Shown here: positions 44,101-51,937 of the stretch, one piece after another | Position numbering within the stretch: the first letter of the stretch is position 1 | How the letters are laid out: the number at the start of each line of letters is the position of its first letter | NCBI GenBank assembly: GCA_963822825.1 | Contig: CAWGIW010000025.1 | Coordinates: 558,001-622,000, forward strand | DNA length: 64,000 bases | From: JAWWPY01 sp963822825 | GTDB taxonomy: Bacteria > Actinomycetota > Actinomycetes > Streptosporangiales > Streptosporangiaceae | Direction of reading: 5' to 3' | Translations under genes and position numbers: made by a program | The notes under the pieces: generated by a model | What the model was told of the DNA's origin: nothing | The model's database searches: none | Seen by the model: only the letters and a program-made list of their open reading frames with translations

Positions 44101-44750
44101 TGCTCGGCTTCGAGCGGGAGATGCTCGGCCTGTACGTCTCTGACCACCCGCTGCTGGGTGTGGAGCACATCCTGGCCGCGGCCACCGATTGTTCCGTGGC
44201 CCAGATGCTCGGCTCCGCCGCCGAAGACGCGGAACGAGCCGCCAAGGGTGGCCGGGCCGACACACAGCCGGTCACCGTCGGCGGGATCCTGTCCGGAGTG
44301 CAGCGGAAGGTCACCAGGCAGGGCAATCCGTGGGCGACCGCGACCCTGGAGGACCTGGAGGGCGCGATCGAGGTGCTGTTCTTCCCGGCCACCTATCAGC
44401 AGTGTGCCCTCGTGCTGGCCGAGGACGCGGTGGTGATCGTGAAAGGGCGGCTGGACCGGCGCGAGGACTCACCCAAGCTGATCGCCATGGAGGTGAGCGT
44501 CCCCGACCTGTCGGCGGGCGGAAGCGGCCCTTTCGTGGTGTCGATGCCGGTCCAGCGGTGCGTCGCGCCCGTCGTGGACCGGCTCAGGGAGGTGCTGCGC
44601 ACCCATCCGGGGCTGGCCGAGGTGCACCTGAAACTCTGCAATGGCCCGCGGACGACGATCGTCCGCCTGGATGACAAGCTCCGGGTCAAGCCGTCGCCAG
44701 CGTTGCAAGCCGACCTGAAGCAATTTCTCGGCCCTGCTTGCGTTGGCTGA
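41184..44750 (+). CDS. dnaE: DNA polymerase III alpha subunit (DnaE1)
   Basis: The 1188-residue replicative polymerase. An N-terminal PHP domain opens FVHLHVHTEYSMLDGAARL. The C-family palm carries GPGRGSAAGC and the catalytic MPDIDIDFDERRR. The helix-hairpin-helix region and the OB-fold (VTVGGILSGVQRKVTRQGNPWATATLED) are present, followed by the C-terminal domain. ATG 41184 was chosen because AAGGAGG lies nine bases upstream and homologues begin close to the PHP domain. The last codons sit in a 29-bp tandem repeat that continues past the stop. Confidence 0.97.
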   Translation: MTAAAAERGADGGFVHLHVHTEYSMLDGAARLKDMFAECQQTGMPAIAMTDHGNVYGAYDFWAKATAAGVKPIIGTEAYIAPEHRRHRQPVRWGSPAQKDDDVSGAGAYTHMTLLAETTEGMHNLFRLSSLASLEGYFRKPRMDRELLAAHARGIIATTGCPGGEVQTRLRLGQYGKAVAAAAEFRDIFGPDNFFVEIMHHGLAIEDRVRDGLRRLAKELSLPYVVTNDSHYTREADAKSHEVLLCVQTGSNMADPGRFKFEGSGYYLKSPAEMRQAFTDEEWQAGCDSTLLIAERADVTFEKTNLMPHFTVPAGETEQTWFRKEVWRGMERRYPDGIDDGRKRQAEYEMGVIEAMGFCSYFLVTADFIMWAKTNGIRVGPGRGSAAGCIVAYALGITDLDPITHGLVFERFLNPERVSMPDIDIDFDERRRGDVIRYVTEKWGDDRVAQIITYGTIKAKAAVKDSARVLGFPYALGDRITKAFPPPVMGKDIPLSGIFDEAHPRHGEAGEVRALYEAEDEVRQVIDTARGLEGLIRQAGVHAAGVIMSSEPIIDHVPIWKREADGAVITQFDYPACESLGLLKMDFLGLRNLTVLDDAVRGIRANRDIDVDLETLPLDDRPTYELLARGDTLGIFQFDGGPMRALLRSMRPDNFEDISAVGALYRPGPMGANAHNDYADRKTGRKPVVPIHPELAEPLADILGDTYGLIVYQEQVMAIAQKLAGYSPGSADLLRRAMGKKKKEILDKEYAPFEAGMKARGYSPSAVKTLWDILVPFSDYAFNKAHSAAYGLVSYWTAYLKANYPAEYMAALLTSVSGDKDKSALYLNECRRMGITVLPPDVNSSAATFTPVGGDIRFGLAAVRNVGINVVEAIVSARTAQGAFASFADFLRKVPVNVCNKRVIESLVKAGAFDSLGHPRRGLVLIHEQAIDTVIDVKRNEAIGQDSLFGGDSETEATFEVPVPDGEWEKSVLLGFEREMLGLYVSDHPLLGVEHILAAATDCSVAQMLGSAAEDAERAAKGGRADTQPVTVGGILSGVQRKVTRQGNPWATATLEDLEGAIEVLFFPATYQQCALVLAEDAVVIVKGRLDRREDSPKLIAMEVSVPDLSAGGSGPFVVSMPVQRCVAPVVDRLREVLRTHPGLAEVHLKLCNGPRTTIVRLDDKLRVKPSPALQADLKQFLGPACVG

Positions 44751-44820
44751 GCTACGCCAGCGGGGCTTGCGTTGGCTGAGCTACGCCAGCGGGGCTTGCG
44801 TTGGCTCAGCTACCGCCCAG
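44736..44820. repeat. 29-bp tandem repeat across the dnaE stop
   Basis: Units at 44736-44764, 44765-44793 and 44794-44820 (GCTTGCGTTGGCTGAGCTAC then GCCAGCGGG). The first two are identical; the third has two changes near its end. The first unit contains the dnaE stop. The array fills the gap to the convergent ABC permease gene. Confidence 0.92.
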
Positions 44821-44825
44821 GCCGG

Positions 44826-45695
44826 TCAGGCGTCCCGGCGCTGGAGCAGGTAGCCCCCGGCCACCAGGAGCACAGCGGTCCACAGGCAGAACAGGCCGAA
44901 TCCCTGCCATGGCGAGAGCAGCTGGCCCGACGCGGGCTCCGCACGGAAGATCAGCGACCCAGCCTGTACCGGCAGGTAGGCGTTGACATGCGCCCCCCAG
45001 CTGCTGGGCAGAAAGCCGGTCAGGATGGGCAGGACCAGAACGATGCCGAGGACCGTGGTGATCGAGGCGGCCGTGTGGCGGATCAGCGATCCGATGGCGA
45101 GCGCGAACAAGCCCAGCACGGTGAGGTACAGCCCGGCCCCGATGGTGGCCCGGGTGACCCCTGGATCGCTCAGCGCCACGGGCACTTTGCTGTTCAGCAG
45201 CGTCGAGCCGACAAAGAATGAGCAGAAGGCGACGACCTCCGCTAGGACCAGCAGGATCGCCGCGAACACCACCGCCTTGGCGGCCAGCACAGGAATCCGC
45301 CTGGGCACGGCGAGGAGTGAGGAGCGGATAACGCCGGTGGAGTACTCGGAGGTGATCACCATGGCGCCGAGCACGCAGATGGTGAGCTGTCCGAGGTAGA
45401 TGCCGACACCCAGAATGAAGCTGACCGGGTCAGCGATGATCTGGGCGTGCCCGCCCCCCCCGCCGCCCCCGCGCCGGGCGGTCGACCAGCTGCCGACGAC
45501 GAGAGCGGTGAGGCCGGCGGTGATGCCGACAGTGATCACCACGAACAGCAGGAGCGTCCAGAATGTCGATCGCACCGAGCGGATCTTCGTCCACTCCGCG
45601 AGCATGTCGTGGCCGAAACCCACATGATGGGATGCGGGTGGTACGGCTGGTCCAGCGGCGCGGATGGTCTGCGCGGGCGAGCTGGCGGCGGTCAT
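44826..45695 (-). CDS. ABC-2 type transporter permease
   Basis: A 289-residue membrane subunit with six predicted helices (about 48-70, 98-120, 140-165, 178-200, 210-230 and 260-282). An N-terminal MLAEWTKIRSVRSTFWTLL segment is typical of actinobacterial ABC-2 permeases. A run of seven glycines follows the first helix; the matching C-run at about 45452-45475 is prone to sequencing error. It pairs with the ATPase immediately upstream (stop/start overlap). The substrate is unknown, possibly a drug or lipid. Confidence 0.9.
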   Translation of the reverse strand: MTAASSPAQTIRAAGPAVPPASHHVGFGHDMLAEWTKIRSVRSTFWTLLLFVVITVGITAGLTALVVGSWSTARRGGGGGGGHAQIIADPVSFILGVGIYLGQLTICVLGAMVITSEYSTGVIRSSLLAVPRRIPVLAAKAVVFAAILLVLAEVVAFCSFFVGSTLLNSKVPVALSDPGVTRATIGAGLYLTVLGLFALAIGSLIRHTAASITTVLGIVLVLPILTGFLPSSWGAHVNAYLPVQAGSLIFRAEPASGQLLSPWQGFGLFCLWTAVLLVAGGYLLQRRDA

Positions 45696-46732
45696 CTGGC
45701 GCGCTCCTGAGCTGTGCTTACTGTCGTTTCGGTGGCTGAGGCTGGTTCGGCGGGTGCCGGCGCCCCCCCGGCGCTCGCCGGAGCGGCGCCGTCACCGGAT
45801 CGGCCCGCCCCATACTCGGAGCTGTCGGCGGTCAGTTCCATGTACGCCTCCTCCAGGGAGGCACGCTGCGGAGACAGTTCGTGCAAGACGATCCCATTCG
45901 CGGCGGCGATCTCCCCGATCCGTGGCGCCTCGAGCCCGGTGACGCTGAGCCCGGCCGCCTGCCCGTCTGCTCGGTCCTCCTCGGCCCGCGCCTGCGCGGT
46001 GGCCCGGCCGCCCTCCTTGGCCATCAGCTCAGCGAGCCTGGCCGCGTCCGGCGAGCGGACAAGCACCGACTGCTCAGAACTCTGCGCGATGAATTCCTGC
46101 GTGCTGCAATCCGCGATCAGGCGGCCGCGGCCGATCACGATCAGATGGTCCGCGGTGACGGCCATCTCGTTCATCAGGTGGCTGGACACGAACACGGTCC
46201 GGCCCTCGCTCGCGAGATGCTTCATCAGGTTCCTGATCCACAGGATGCCCTCGGGATCAAGCCCGTTGACCGGCTCGTCCAGCAACAGGACCTGCGGGTC
46301 GCCCAGCATGGCCACGGCGATGCCGACACGCTGCCCCATGCCGAGGGAATAGCCGCCGGTTCGCTTGCGGGCCACCTCCCTGAGCCCCACCATCTCCAGC
46401 ACCTGGTCCACTCGCGACCGTGGCAGGCCCTGGGTCTGGGCCAGGAAGAGCAGGTGGTTGTAGGCGCTGCGGCCGGGGTGCATGGCCTTGGCCTCCAGCA
46501 GCGCGCCGACCGTGCGCAATGGCTGGGGCAGCTCGGCGTAGCGCTTCCCGTTGATCGTCGCGCTGCCGGACTGCGGCCGGTCGAGGCCGAGCACCAGCCG
46601 CATCGTGGTCGATTTGCCTGCGCCGTTCGGCCCGAGGAATCCAGTGACCCGGCTCGCCTCCACCGTGAACGACAGGTGGTCGACCGCGAGCTTGTCCCCG
46701 TAGCGTTTGGTCAGGTCCCGTGCCTCTATCAT
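45692..46732 (-). CDS. ABC transporter ATP-binding protein
   Basis: A 346-residue ATPase of the drug/antibiotic exporter class. Walker A is FLGPNGAGKSTTMRLVLGL, the signature is the variant YSLGMGQRVGIAVAML and Walker B is VLLLDEPVNGLDPEGI, followed by the H-loop FVSSHLMNEM. A C-terminal regulatory extension (about 225-346) ends in an Ala/Pro/Gly-rich tail. It forms an exporter with the permease that overlaps its stop. A ribosome site AGAGGGAACCAG lies before the ATG. Confidence 0.93.
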   Translation of the reverse strand: MIEARDLTKRYGDKLAVDHLSFTVEASRVTGFLGPNGAGKSTTMRLVLGLDRPQSGSATINGKRYAELPQPLRTVGALLEAKAMHPGRSAYNHLLFLAQTQGLPRSRVDQVLEMVGLREVARKRTGGYSLGMGQRVGIAVAMLGDPQVLLLDEPVNGLDPEGILWIRNLMKHLASEGRTVFVSSHLMNEMAVTADHLIVIGRGRLIADCSTQEFIAQSSEQSVLVRSPDAARLAELMAKEGGRATAQARAEEDRADGQAAGLSVTGLEAPRIGEIAAANGIVLHELSPQRASLEEAYMELTADSSEYGAGRSGDGAAPASAGGAPAPAEPASATETTVSTAQERAR

Positions 46733-46878
46733 CTGGTTCCCTCTGTGCGGATCTGAGCCGAGTTCCCGGATCCCCCCGTTCTTCTAGGTTCACCGTAGCA
46801 ATGTCTGCTGTCCGGGTGCCGGTCGACACCGGCATGGCGGGCCAGTTATCAGAACCTTCACGTACGCTTCTGCGGAGG

Positions 46879-47580
46879 ATGACCCAGCCCATGCAATTCC
46901 CTGATCCGGCCGACGGAAATTGGCCCGGTGACAGCCTGGCGCCCGATGCGCCGCTGCCCGGCGGGGACCTCATGCCTTCCCCGGCGCGGGCCGCCGGGGA
47001 ATGGCGGGGAGCATTCTTCACCTCCCTTGCGGTGCTGGTCGGCACCGCCCTGCTCGGCGTGGCCGGCGGGTTCCTGTGGGCGGCCATCGCCCCCCGGGCC
47101 GCGCTCGTGATAGTTGGCCACGGCCTCGCCAATGTGGTCAATTCAGAGACCAACGCGTTCATCGCCGCTGACGGCTGGTACTGCGTGACCTGCCTGGTCG
47201 GCGGCGTGATCTCCGGGCTGCTCGGGTACGTGTTCGCGGTGCGCCGGCACGGCCCGGTGGCTATGGCCGCGGTGCTCATCGGTGCGCTGGCCGCCGGGCT
47301 GATCACGCTGTGGATCGGGCAGCAATCCGGGCTCAGCACGTACCATCATCTGCTGGCCACGCTGCCGGCCGGCGCCTACTTCCACGACCAGCTCGTCCTC
47401 GGCTCGCGCGGTGCCATCGCGTTCTGGCCGCTGGCGGCCGGGCTGATGGCGGGCGGCATCGAACTGGCCGCCTTGAGGCGTGACCGGCGTCAGCCGGCCG
47501 CCGCTTCGGCGCTGCCTGCCGGGCGCGGCTACCCAGGCGCCGTGCCCAGGTACCCGGGCGGTTCTTCGGGCCAGTACTGA
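46879..47580 (+). CDS. Four-helix integral membrane protein, unknown
   Basis: About 233 residues from the ATG at 46879; ATG 46891 (MQFPDPADGNWPGD) is an alternative. Membrane segments are at roughly 50-75, 110-130, 135-155 and 185-205. The C-terminus is Arg/Pro/Gly-rich (PRYPGGSSGQY). It resembles the small four-helix proteins common in actinobacteria (DUF2567-like), but I could not confirm a family. It diverges from the ABC exporter genes. Confidence 0.75.
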   Translation: MTQPMQFPDPADGNWPGDSLAPDAPLPGGDLMPSPARAAGEWRGAFFTSLAVLVGTALLGVAGGFLWAAIAPRAALVIVGHGLANVVNSETNAFIAADGWYCVTCLVGGVISGLLGYVFAVRRHGPVAMAAVLIGALAAGLITLWIGQQSGLSTYHHLLATLPAGAYFHDQLVLGSRGAIAFWPLAAGLMAGGIELAALRRDRRQPAAASALPAGRGYPGAVPRYPGGSSGQY

Positions 47581-47792
47581 CGTGGTGCGGATCTAGCTGC
47601 CGGTTCCCTCCAGAGAGGCATGGGCGCAGCACGTGCGCCAGCGCCGGGCCCAGCCGTGCGCATCTACCCCGGAAACGGATTTATAACGATTGGTCGGGCG
47701 GCGGCGGCCGGCTGATGGGCTGCGAAATCATGGGCGGGCCTGCTGCGCGGGGGGCCCTGGCCGATTCGCAGGCACCACCGAAGGGGAAGCCG

Positions 47793-48413
47793 GTGTTCTT
47801 TATCATCTGGGGTCTTCGCGTCTACTACCACACCATTGGCCAGGGTGTTTTCCACTGCCGCAAGTGCGGCGGGGACCGGGAGTACCGGCACCGCGCCGGG
47901 CGGCGGTTCTTCCACTTGTTCTTCATCCCCCTCATTCCGCTGAACAAGGCCGGCGAGCACGTCCAGTGCACGACGTGCAAGACCCGCTACGTCACTGATG
48001 TGCTCAGCCTGCCGACCGCGGCCCAGATGCAGACCGCACTGCCCGCCGGCATGCGCGCGGCCGCGACGGCGATGCTGCGGGCCGGCGATCCGGCGAGCCC
48101 GGCCGCCCGGCAGCGCGCGGTGGCGGCCATTCAGGGTGCTGGCGCCGAGCACTATACGGACGCCAGCCTCGACCCTGACGGCGCCCAGCCTGCGGAGGCC
48201 ACCCGCGGTGCGATCAGCCAGGTCGGGCGGCAGCTCACTCCTGACGCGAAGGAATGGTTCCTGGCCGAAACCGTGCGGGTCGGGATGGCCGACGGGCCCC
48301 TGACGGCGTACGAGCGGCAGATCGCTCAGGCCATCGCCGCGGACCTCGGCATGACCCAGGCGCAGGCGGTTGGCGTCGTCAGCCTGGCTGAGCAGGCTCA
48401 GCGGCAGAACTGA
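47793..48413 (+). CDS. Zinc-ribbon membrane-associated protein with a TerB-like C-terminal domain
   Basis: A 206-residue protein. The start region reads MFFIIWGLRVYYHTIGQGVFHCRKCGGD, with a second CxxC pair in VQCTTCKTRY, giving a zinc ribbon. Between them lies the hydrophobic FFHLFFIPLIPLN. The C-terminal half (about 80-206) is helical and ends in TAYERQIAQAIAADLGMTQAQ, typical of TerB-like domains. GTG 47793 was chosen because homologues start MFFI and GAAGGGGA lies just upstream; the frame is open to 47715. Function unknown. Confidence 0.78.
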   Translation: MFFIIWGLRVYYHTIGQGVFHCRKCGGDREYRHRAGRRFFHLFFIPLIPLNKAGEHVQCTTCKTRYVTDVLSLPTAAQMQTALPAGMRAAATAMLRAGDPASPAARQRAVAAIQGAGAEHYTDASLDPDGAQPAEATRGAISQVGRQLTPDAKEWFLAETVRVGMADGPLTAYERQIAQAIAADLGMTQAQAVGVVSLAEQAQRQN

Positions 48414-48506
48414 GAACTGGGCGCGGGAGCGGCCGAGGCCGGCCCGCGCGCCGGGTCGCTGAAGGCCGCTTCGGCGCCGACGATCGACCGTTGAGGGAGT
48501 TCTTCC

Positions 48507-49205
48507 GTGGGATACAGGTTTAACCCGCCGCCTGGGTGGCCGTCGGCTCCGGAGGGTTTCATGCCGCCGCGCGGCTGGCGGCCCAACCCAGCCTGGCCGC
48601 CCCTGCCAGTCGGTTGGCAGCTTTACGTTTCCGATGATTTCGCGCCCGTCAACGTTGCTCCTGGGGCGCCTGGGACCAGGGACAATCCCTTTGCCACCGG
48701 GAATCCGGCTCGGACCCGGGCGCCGGCTGGCCAAGGCCCGGCCGCCCACATCCGGGCGAGCCAGCCCCCGCCTGCCCAGGCATACCCGGGCTCCCCGGGC
48801 TACCCCCGCTACGCCGATGGCAACCAGTCCGCGCCCGGCGGCCGCACCAGCGGCTTCGCAATTGCCTCGTTCATCCTGGGGATATTGGGCATCGTGCTGC
48901 TCAGTGTTGGATTCGGCATCGCTGCGCTGGTGCGGATGCGCGATCGGCCGCAGCGTGGGAAGGGGCTGGCGATCACCGGGCTCGTCCTGTCGGGTGTGTG
49001 GATCCTGGGGATTGGCGCGTTGATCGTGTTCCTCCACTCGTACGGCCAGCCTCAGCGGTCGGCGTCGACCGGGCAGATCGCCGCGAAAGGAACTGTGAGT
49101 ATCTTTTCGCTGCGCGCTGGGGACTGCTTCCAGAACCCCACCGCAAACGCGACGCTGCTGGGCGTGGCCACCTCCTCCCTGATGGCGCCGCCCACCGCGA
49201 GCTGA
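48507..49205 (+). CDS. DUF4190 membrane protein with truncated septum-formation-type domain
   Basis: A 232-residue protein. The N-terminal region is Pro/Gly/Trp-rich (PPPGWPSAPEGF, PPLPVGWQL). Two membrane helices with the DUF4190 pattern follow (SGFAIASFILGILGIVLLSVG, then KGLAITGLVLSGVWILGIGAL). An extracytoplasmic segment starts SIFSLRAGDCFQNP, which matches the start of the Septum_form domain. It stops only about 20 residues later, without the expected VPC..PH..E motif. The C-terminus therefore looks truncated or frameshifted. The gap to the minus-strand M24 gene is about 125 bases. Confidence 0.75.
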   Translation: MGYRFNPPPGWPSAPEGFMPPRGWRPNPAWPPLPVGWQLYVSDDFAPVNVAPGAPGTRDNPFATGNPARTRAPAGQGPAAHIRASQPPPAQAYPGSPGYPRYADGNQSAPGGRTSGFAIASFILGILGIVLLSVGFGIAALVRMRDRPQRGKGLAITGLVLSGVWILGIGALIVFLHSYGQPQRSASTGQIAAKGTVSIFSLRAGDCFQNPTANATLLGVATSSLMAPPTAS

Positions 49206-49329
49206 TCACCCCGGCACCGCGATGCGCGACCGGCGCCATGCCACCGAGCCCGCGCTGATGCTTGCCCGGCGTGGGTTGCGGGGTGGCCCACCGGGCCCTG
49301 GCTGAGGTCCCGTCTCCTTCGGCGGGGCG

Positions 49330-50556
49330 TCAGCGGACCTCATGGAGGCGGCAAGGCAGGGTGTTGAGCTCCTCGGCCCCGGACTGCCCGACAACGACGG
49401 TGCCGCCGATGTTGACCCGGTGCCGGCCTCGGCATGCGTTCGGCTCGAACGAGAACAGCATCCCCTCGGTGAGCACCGCGTCGTCCCATGGCGGCAGGGT
49501 TCGCAGCCACGGATACTGGTTGCCGAGCACTTTCTCGGCCCCTTCGTGCAGCGTGCCCAGCAGGCAGGCCGGGCTGACGCTGTGGATCAGCGGGGACAGG
49601 GACCAGCAGTCCGCCTGGTGCACGGGGATCGCCATGGCCGCGCACATCTGCGTGAATGTGACACCCGGCTTGAGCGCCTCCAGGCCGGCATCGTATGACC
49701 GGCGCGCGACGTCCGCGAGCCGGCGCCACTCCGGATCGACCGGGCTGGTAGCCACGTTCATTTGCTGCTGCGTCTCGATGCCGCTATAGCACGGCATCAG
49801 TTCTGCGTACACGAGTTCACCCGGCCCGATCGTCCGCGGGGAGACCGCCCCGGTGCCCCACTCCGGTGGCCCCCAGGACAAGATCTCCCGCCCGGACCGG
49901 AACACGATGCCGGGCTGAGTGAAGGTCAGCCCGGCCCGGTAGACGATGCTGGTCAGCGCGGCATACAGCTCACTTTCACGGATCCCGGCCCTGGTGACCT
50001 CGATCATCTCGGCGCAGGCGAGTTCGCCCACCCGAGCACAGTGCCGCGCCGCCGCCAGCTCCGCAGGTCCTTTCTGCATCATCAGCAACCCAAAAGCCAG
50101 AGATACCTCAACGAAAACCGCCCTGGGCAACTGCTCAAGAACATGACTCCAGGTCGAATGCGGAACATAGCCTTCGAGTTCCATCGGGCTCTTGTTCCGC
50201 AGGCCGACCACGCCGATGCGCTCGGCGGCGAGTCCCGCCCCGGTGAGCGCGGCGACGATCCCCGGGCCGATCAGCCCCGCGCGGATGTCGTCGATCCAGT
50301 ACTCCCGGTCGTTGCCCGGGTCGTCGCGGCCCAGGATGCGGAACGCGTTCCAGGTCAGGTGGACCGGGTCGCCATCAGCGGGGAACACCACCACGCCCTG
50401 GATCGACTCGTTCGACACCCAGGGTTCGAAGCCCTCCCGGCCCCGCAGTCCCGCGATGACCAGCCCGGCGAGGTTACGCTCGTTTATGAAGGCACGTATG
50501 CGTGCCCAGCGGCGGTCCCGTTCCTGGAGCGTGAACACCGGCGCGGTCGTCGTCAT
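49330..50556 (-). CDS. M24 (creatinase/prolidase fold) protein with degenerate metal site
   Basis: A 408-residue two-domain pita-bread protein. The N-terminal creatinase-like domain spans about 1-170. In the catalytic domain the usual D...D pair is replaced by the AELMPCYSGIETQQQ region. The H segment reads LIHSVSPACLLG, one Glu is kept in FSFEPNAC, but the last Glu position reads RVNIGGTVVV. Such loss of ligands is seen in creatinase-type hydrolases that do not use metal. I infer a C-N or related hydrolase rather than a peptidase. ATG 50556 has TGGAGG six bases upstream. It follows the aldehyde dehydrogenase by 20 bases on the same strand, so they probably form an operon. Confidence 0.82.
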   Translation of the reverse strand: MTTTAPVFTLQERDRRWARIRAFINERNLAGLVIAGLRGREGFEPWVSNESIQGVVVFPADGDPVHLTWNAFRILGRDDPGNDREYWIDDIRAGLIGPGIVAALTGAGLAAERIGVVGLRNKSPMELEGYVPHSTWSHVLEQLPRAVFVEVSLAFGLLMMQKGPAELAAARHCARVGELACAEMIEVTRAGIRESELYAALTSIVYRAGLTFTQPGIVFRSGREILSWGPPEWGTGAVSPRTIGPGELVYAELMPCYSGIETQQQMNVATSPVDPEWRRLADVARRSYDAGLEALKPGVTFTQMCAAMAIPVHQADCWSLSPLIHSVSPACLLGTLHEGAEKVLGNQYPWLRTLPPWDDAVLTEGMLFSFEPNACRGRHRVNIGGTVVVGQSGAEELNTLPCRLHEVR

Positions 50557-50576
50557 TGAGACCTCCAGGGGCCAAG

Positions 50577-51766
50577 TCACAATGTGCGGGGAGGCTTGCC
50601 GTGGTGCACCGTGATCAGGTTGCGGTCGGTGAAGTTCTCCACCGACCAGCGGCCGAAGCCGTCGGCCTCGCCTCCGGTGATCACCCGCGCTCCCTGTGAG
50701 ACGGCCTCCGCGATGCGGGCCTTCGCGTTGCTCACCGAGCGGTCGTTGATGAGCGGACCCAGCTGCGATGCCGGGTCTGCGGGGTCCCCGACCTTGGGCG
50801 ATTTCGCCTTCGTCGTGAAGGCGGCCAGGAAATCGTCGAACACCGGGCGCTCGACGATGATCTTGCGGGAGTTCATGCAGATCTGGCCTTGGTGGAAGAA
50901 CGCGGCGAACGCCGCCGTCTCGACCGCGTCGTCCAGGTTGGCGTCGCGCAGCACGATAAGCGGATTGAATCCGCCTAGTTCGAGCACGATGCGTTTGAGG
51001 TGTTTGCCCGCGCGCTCCGCGAGCATCCGGCCGATGGCCGTGGATCCGGTGAAGCTGATCGCCCGGACGTCGGGGCTGGCGAAGAACTCGTCGGCGACGG
51101 GGCCCGCGCCGCCCGGCGCGTGGGTGATGACGTGGAACACCTCGGGCGGGAAGCCGGCCTCGGCCAGGATCTCGGCGACCGCGATCCCGGCCGAGACAGG
51201 CGCCTCCTCTGAAGGTTTGAGGATCACCGTGTTGCCGCAGGCCAGCGGGGGGGCAATGGTACGCCAGGCCAGGTTGAAAGCGCCGTTCCACGGGGAGAAG
51301 CCGACCACCACGCCGAGCGGCTCGCGGACCGCCATGACATACGTGCCCGGCGCGTCAACCGGGATGATCTCGCCGCCGTATTCGTACGGCCACTGGGCGG
51401 CGAGCCGGAGGAATCCCGCGGCCCACTGCACCTGGAAACCCGAGAACGCCGCGACTGCCCCGTCTCCAGGGCCATCAGCCGCATCAGGTCGGCCTGGCGC
51501 CGCTCCACGATATCGGCCGCGCGCAGCAGCAGTCGCTGTCGTGCCCCGGGTGGGGTGGCCTTCCAGGACGGGAAGGCGGCGGCGGCGGATTCGACGGCAC
51601 GCCGGGCATCGGCGGCGGTGCTGGCGGGCACCTGCGCGAAGACGCTGCCGTCGTAGGGGCTGAAGTCCTCGAACGTCGCTCCGTCCGCCGCCCTGGCCCA
51701 CTCCCCGGCGATGAACTGCTGGTAGTGGCGCGGGCCGACCGAGGACTGGTCAAGTGTGCTGGTCAT
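50577..51766 (-). pseudogene. Aldehyde dehydrogenase, frameshifted and C-terminally truncated
   Basis: The first part (51766 to about 51462) encodes an ALDH N-terminus (QQFIAGEWARAADGATFEDF ... LMALETG). Its frame then runs into unrelated sequence. The rest, in the neighbouring frame from about 51458, encodes SGFQVQWAAGFLRLAAQWPYE and FSPWNGAFNLAWRTIAPPLA, then FTGSTAIGRMLAE, catalytic Glu in LELGGFNP and catalytic Cys in QGQICMNSR. One missing C in the CCCC at 51458-51461 explains the shift. After GARVITGGEADGFGRW the normal last ~90 residues (EEIFGPV region) are absent, replaced by a short unrelated tail. Restored length is about 396 versus the usual 480. If intact it would oxidise an aldehyde with NAD(P). 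Confidence 0.85.
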
Positions 51767-51828
51767 GGGCGATCCTCATCCCCTCGGGTCGGATCTGATC
51801 CAGGCAGGTGCCGGTAAGTCTAACCACC

Positions 51829-51845
51829 TACTGCGGTAAGCAGTA
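51829..51845. promoter_or_regulatory. Inverted repeat in the divergent ALDH/SDR gap
   Basis: TACTGC (51829-51834) and GCAGTA (51840-51845) are perfect 6-bp arms around GGTAA. Next to it, GCGGTAA and GCAGTAA form a direct repeat (51833-51846). It sits in the 171-base space between the divergent aldehyde dehydrogenase and SDR genes, a plausible place for a shared operator. Confidence 0.5.
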
Positions 51846-51937
51846 AGCTGCCCGGACAGCGGACCGGCGGGCGGCGGTCGCCCGCAGTCCGCCGGCCTCA
51901 GGCAGTGCGGCGCGTTCCAGCGCGGAGAGGTGGGCAC

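Noticed and set aside
44736..44820. Possible CRISPR array (29-bp units), also considered at 6066 and 11875
   Set aside because: Units are directly adjacent without spacers and no cas gene is present.
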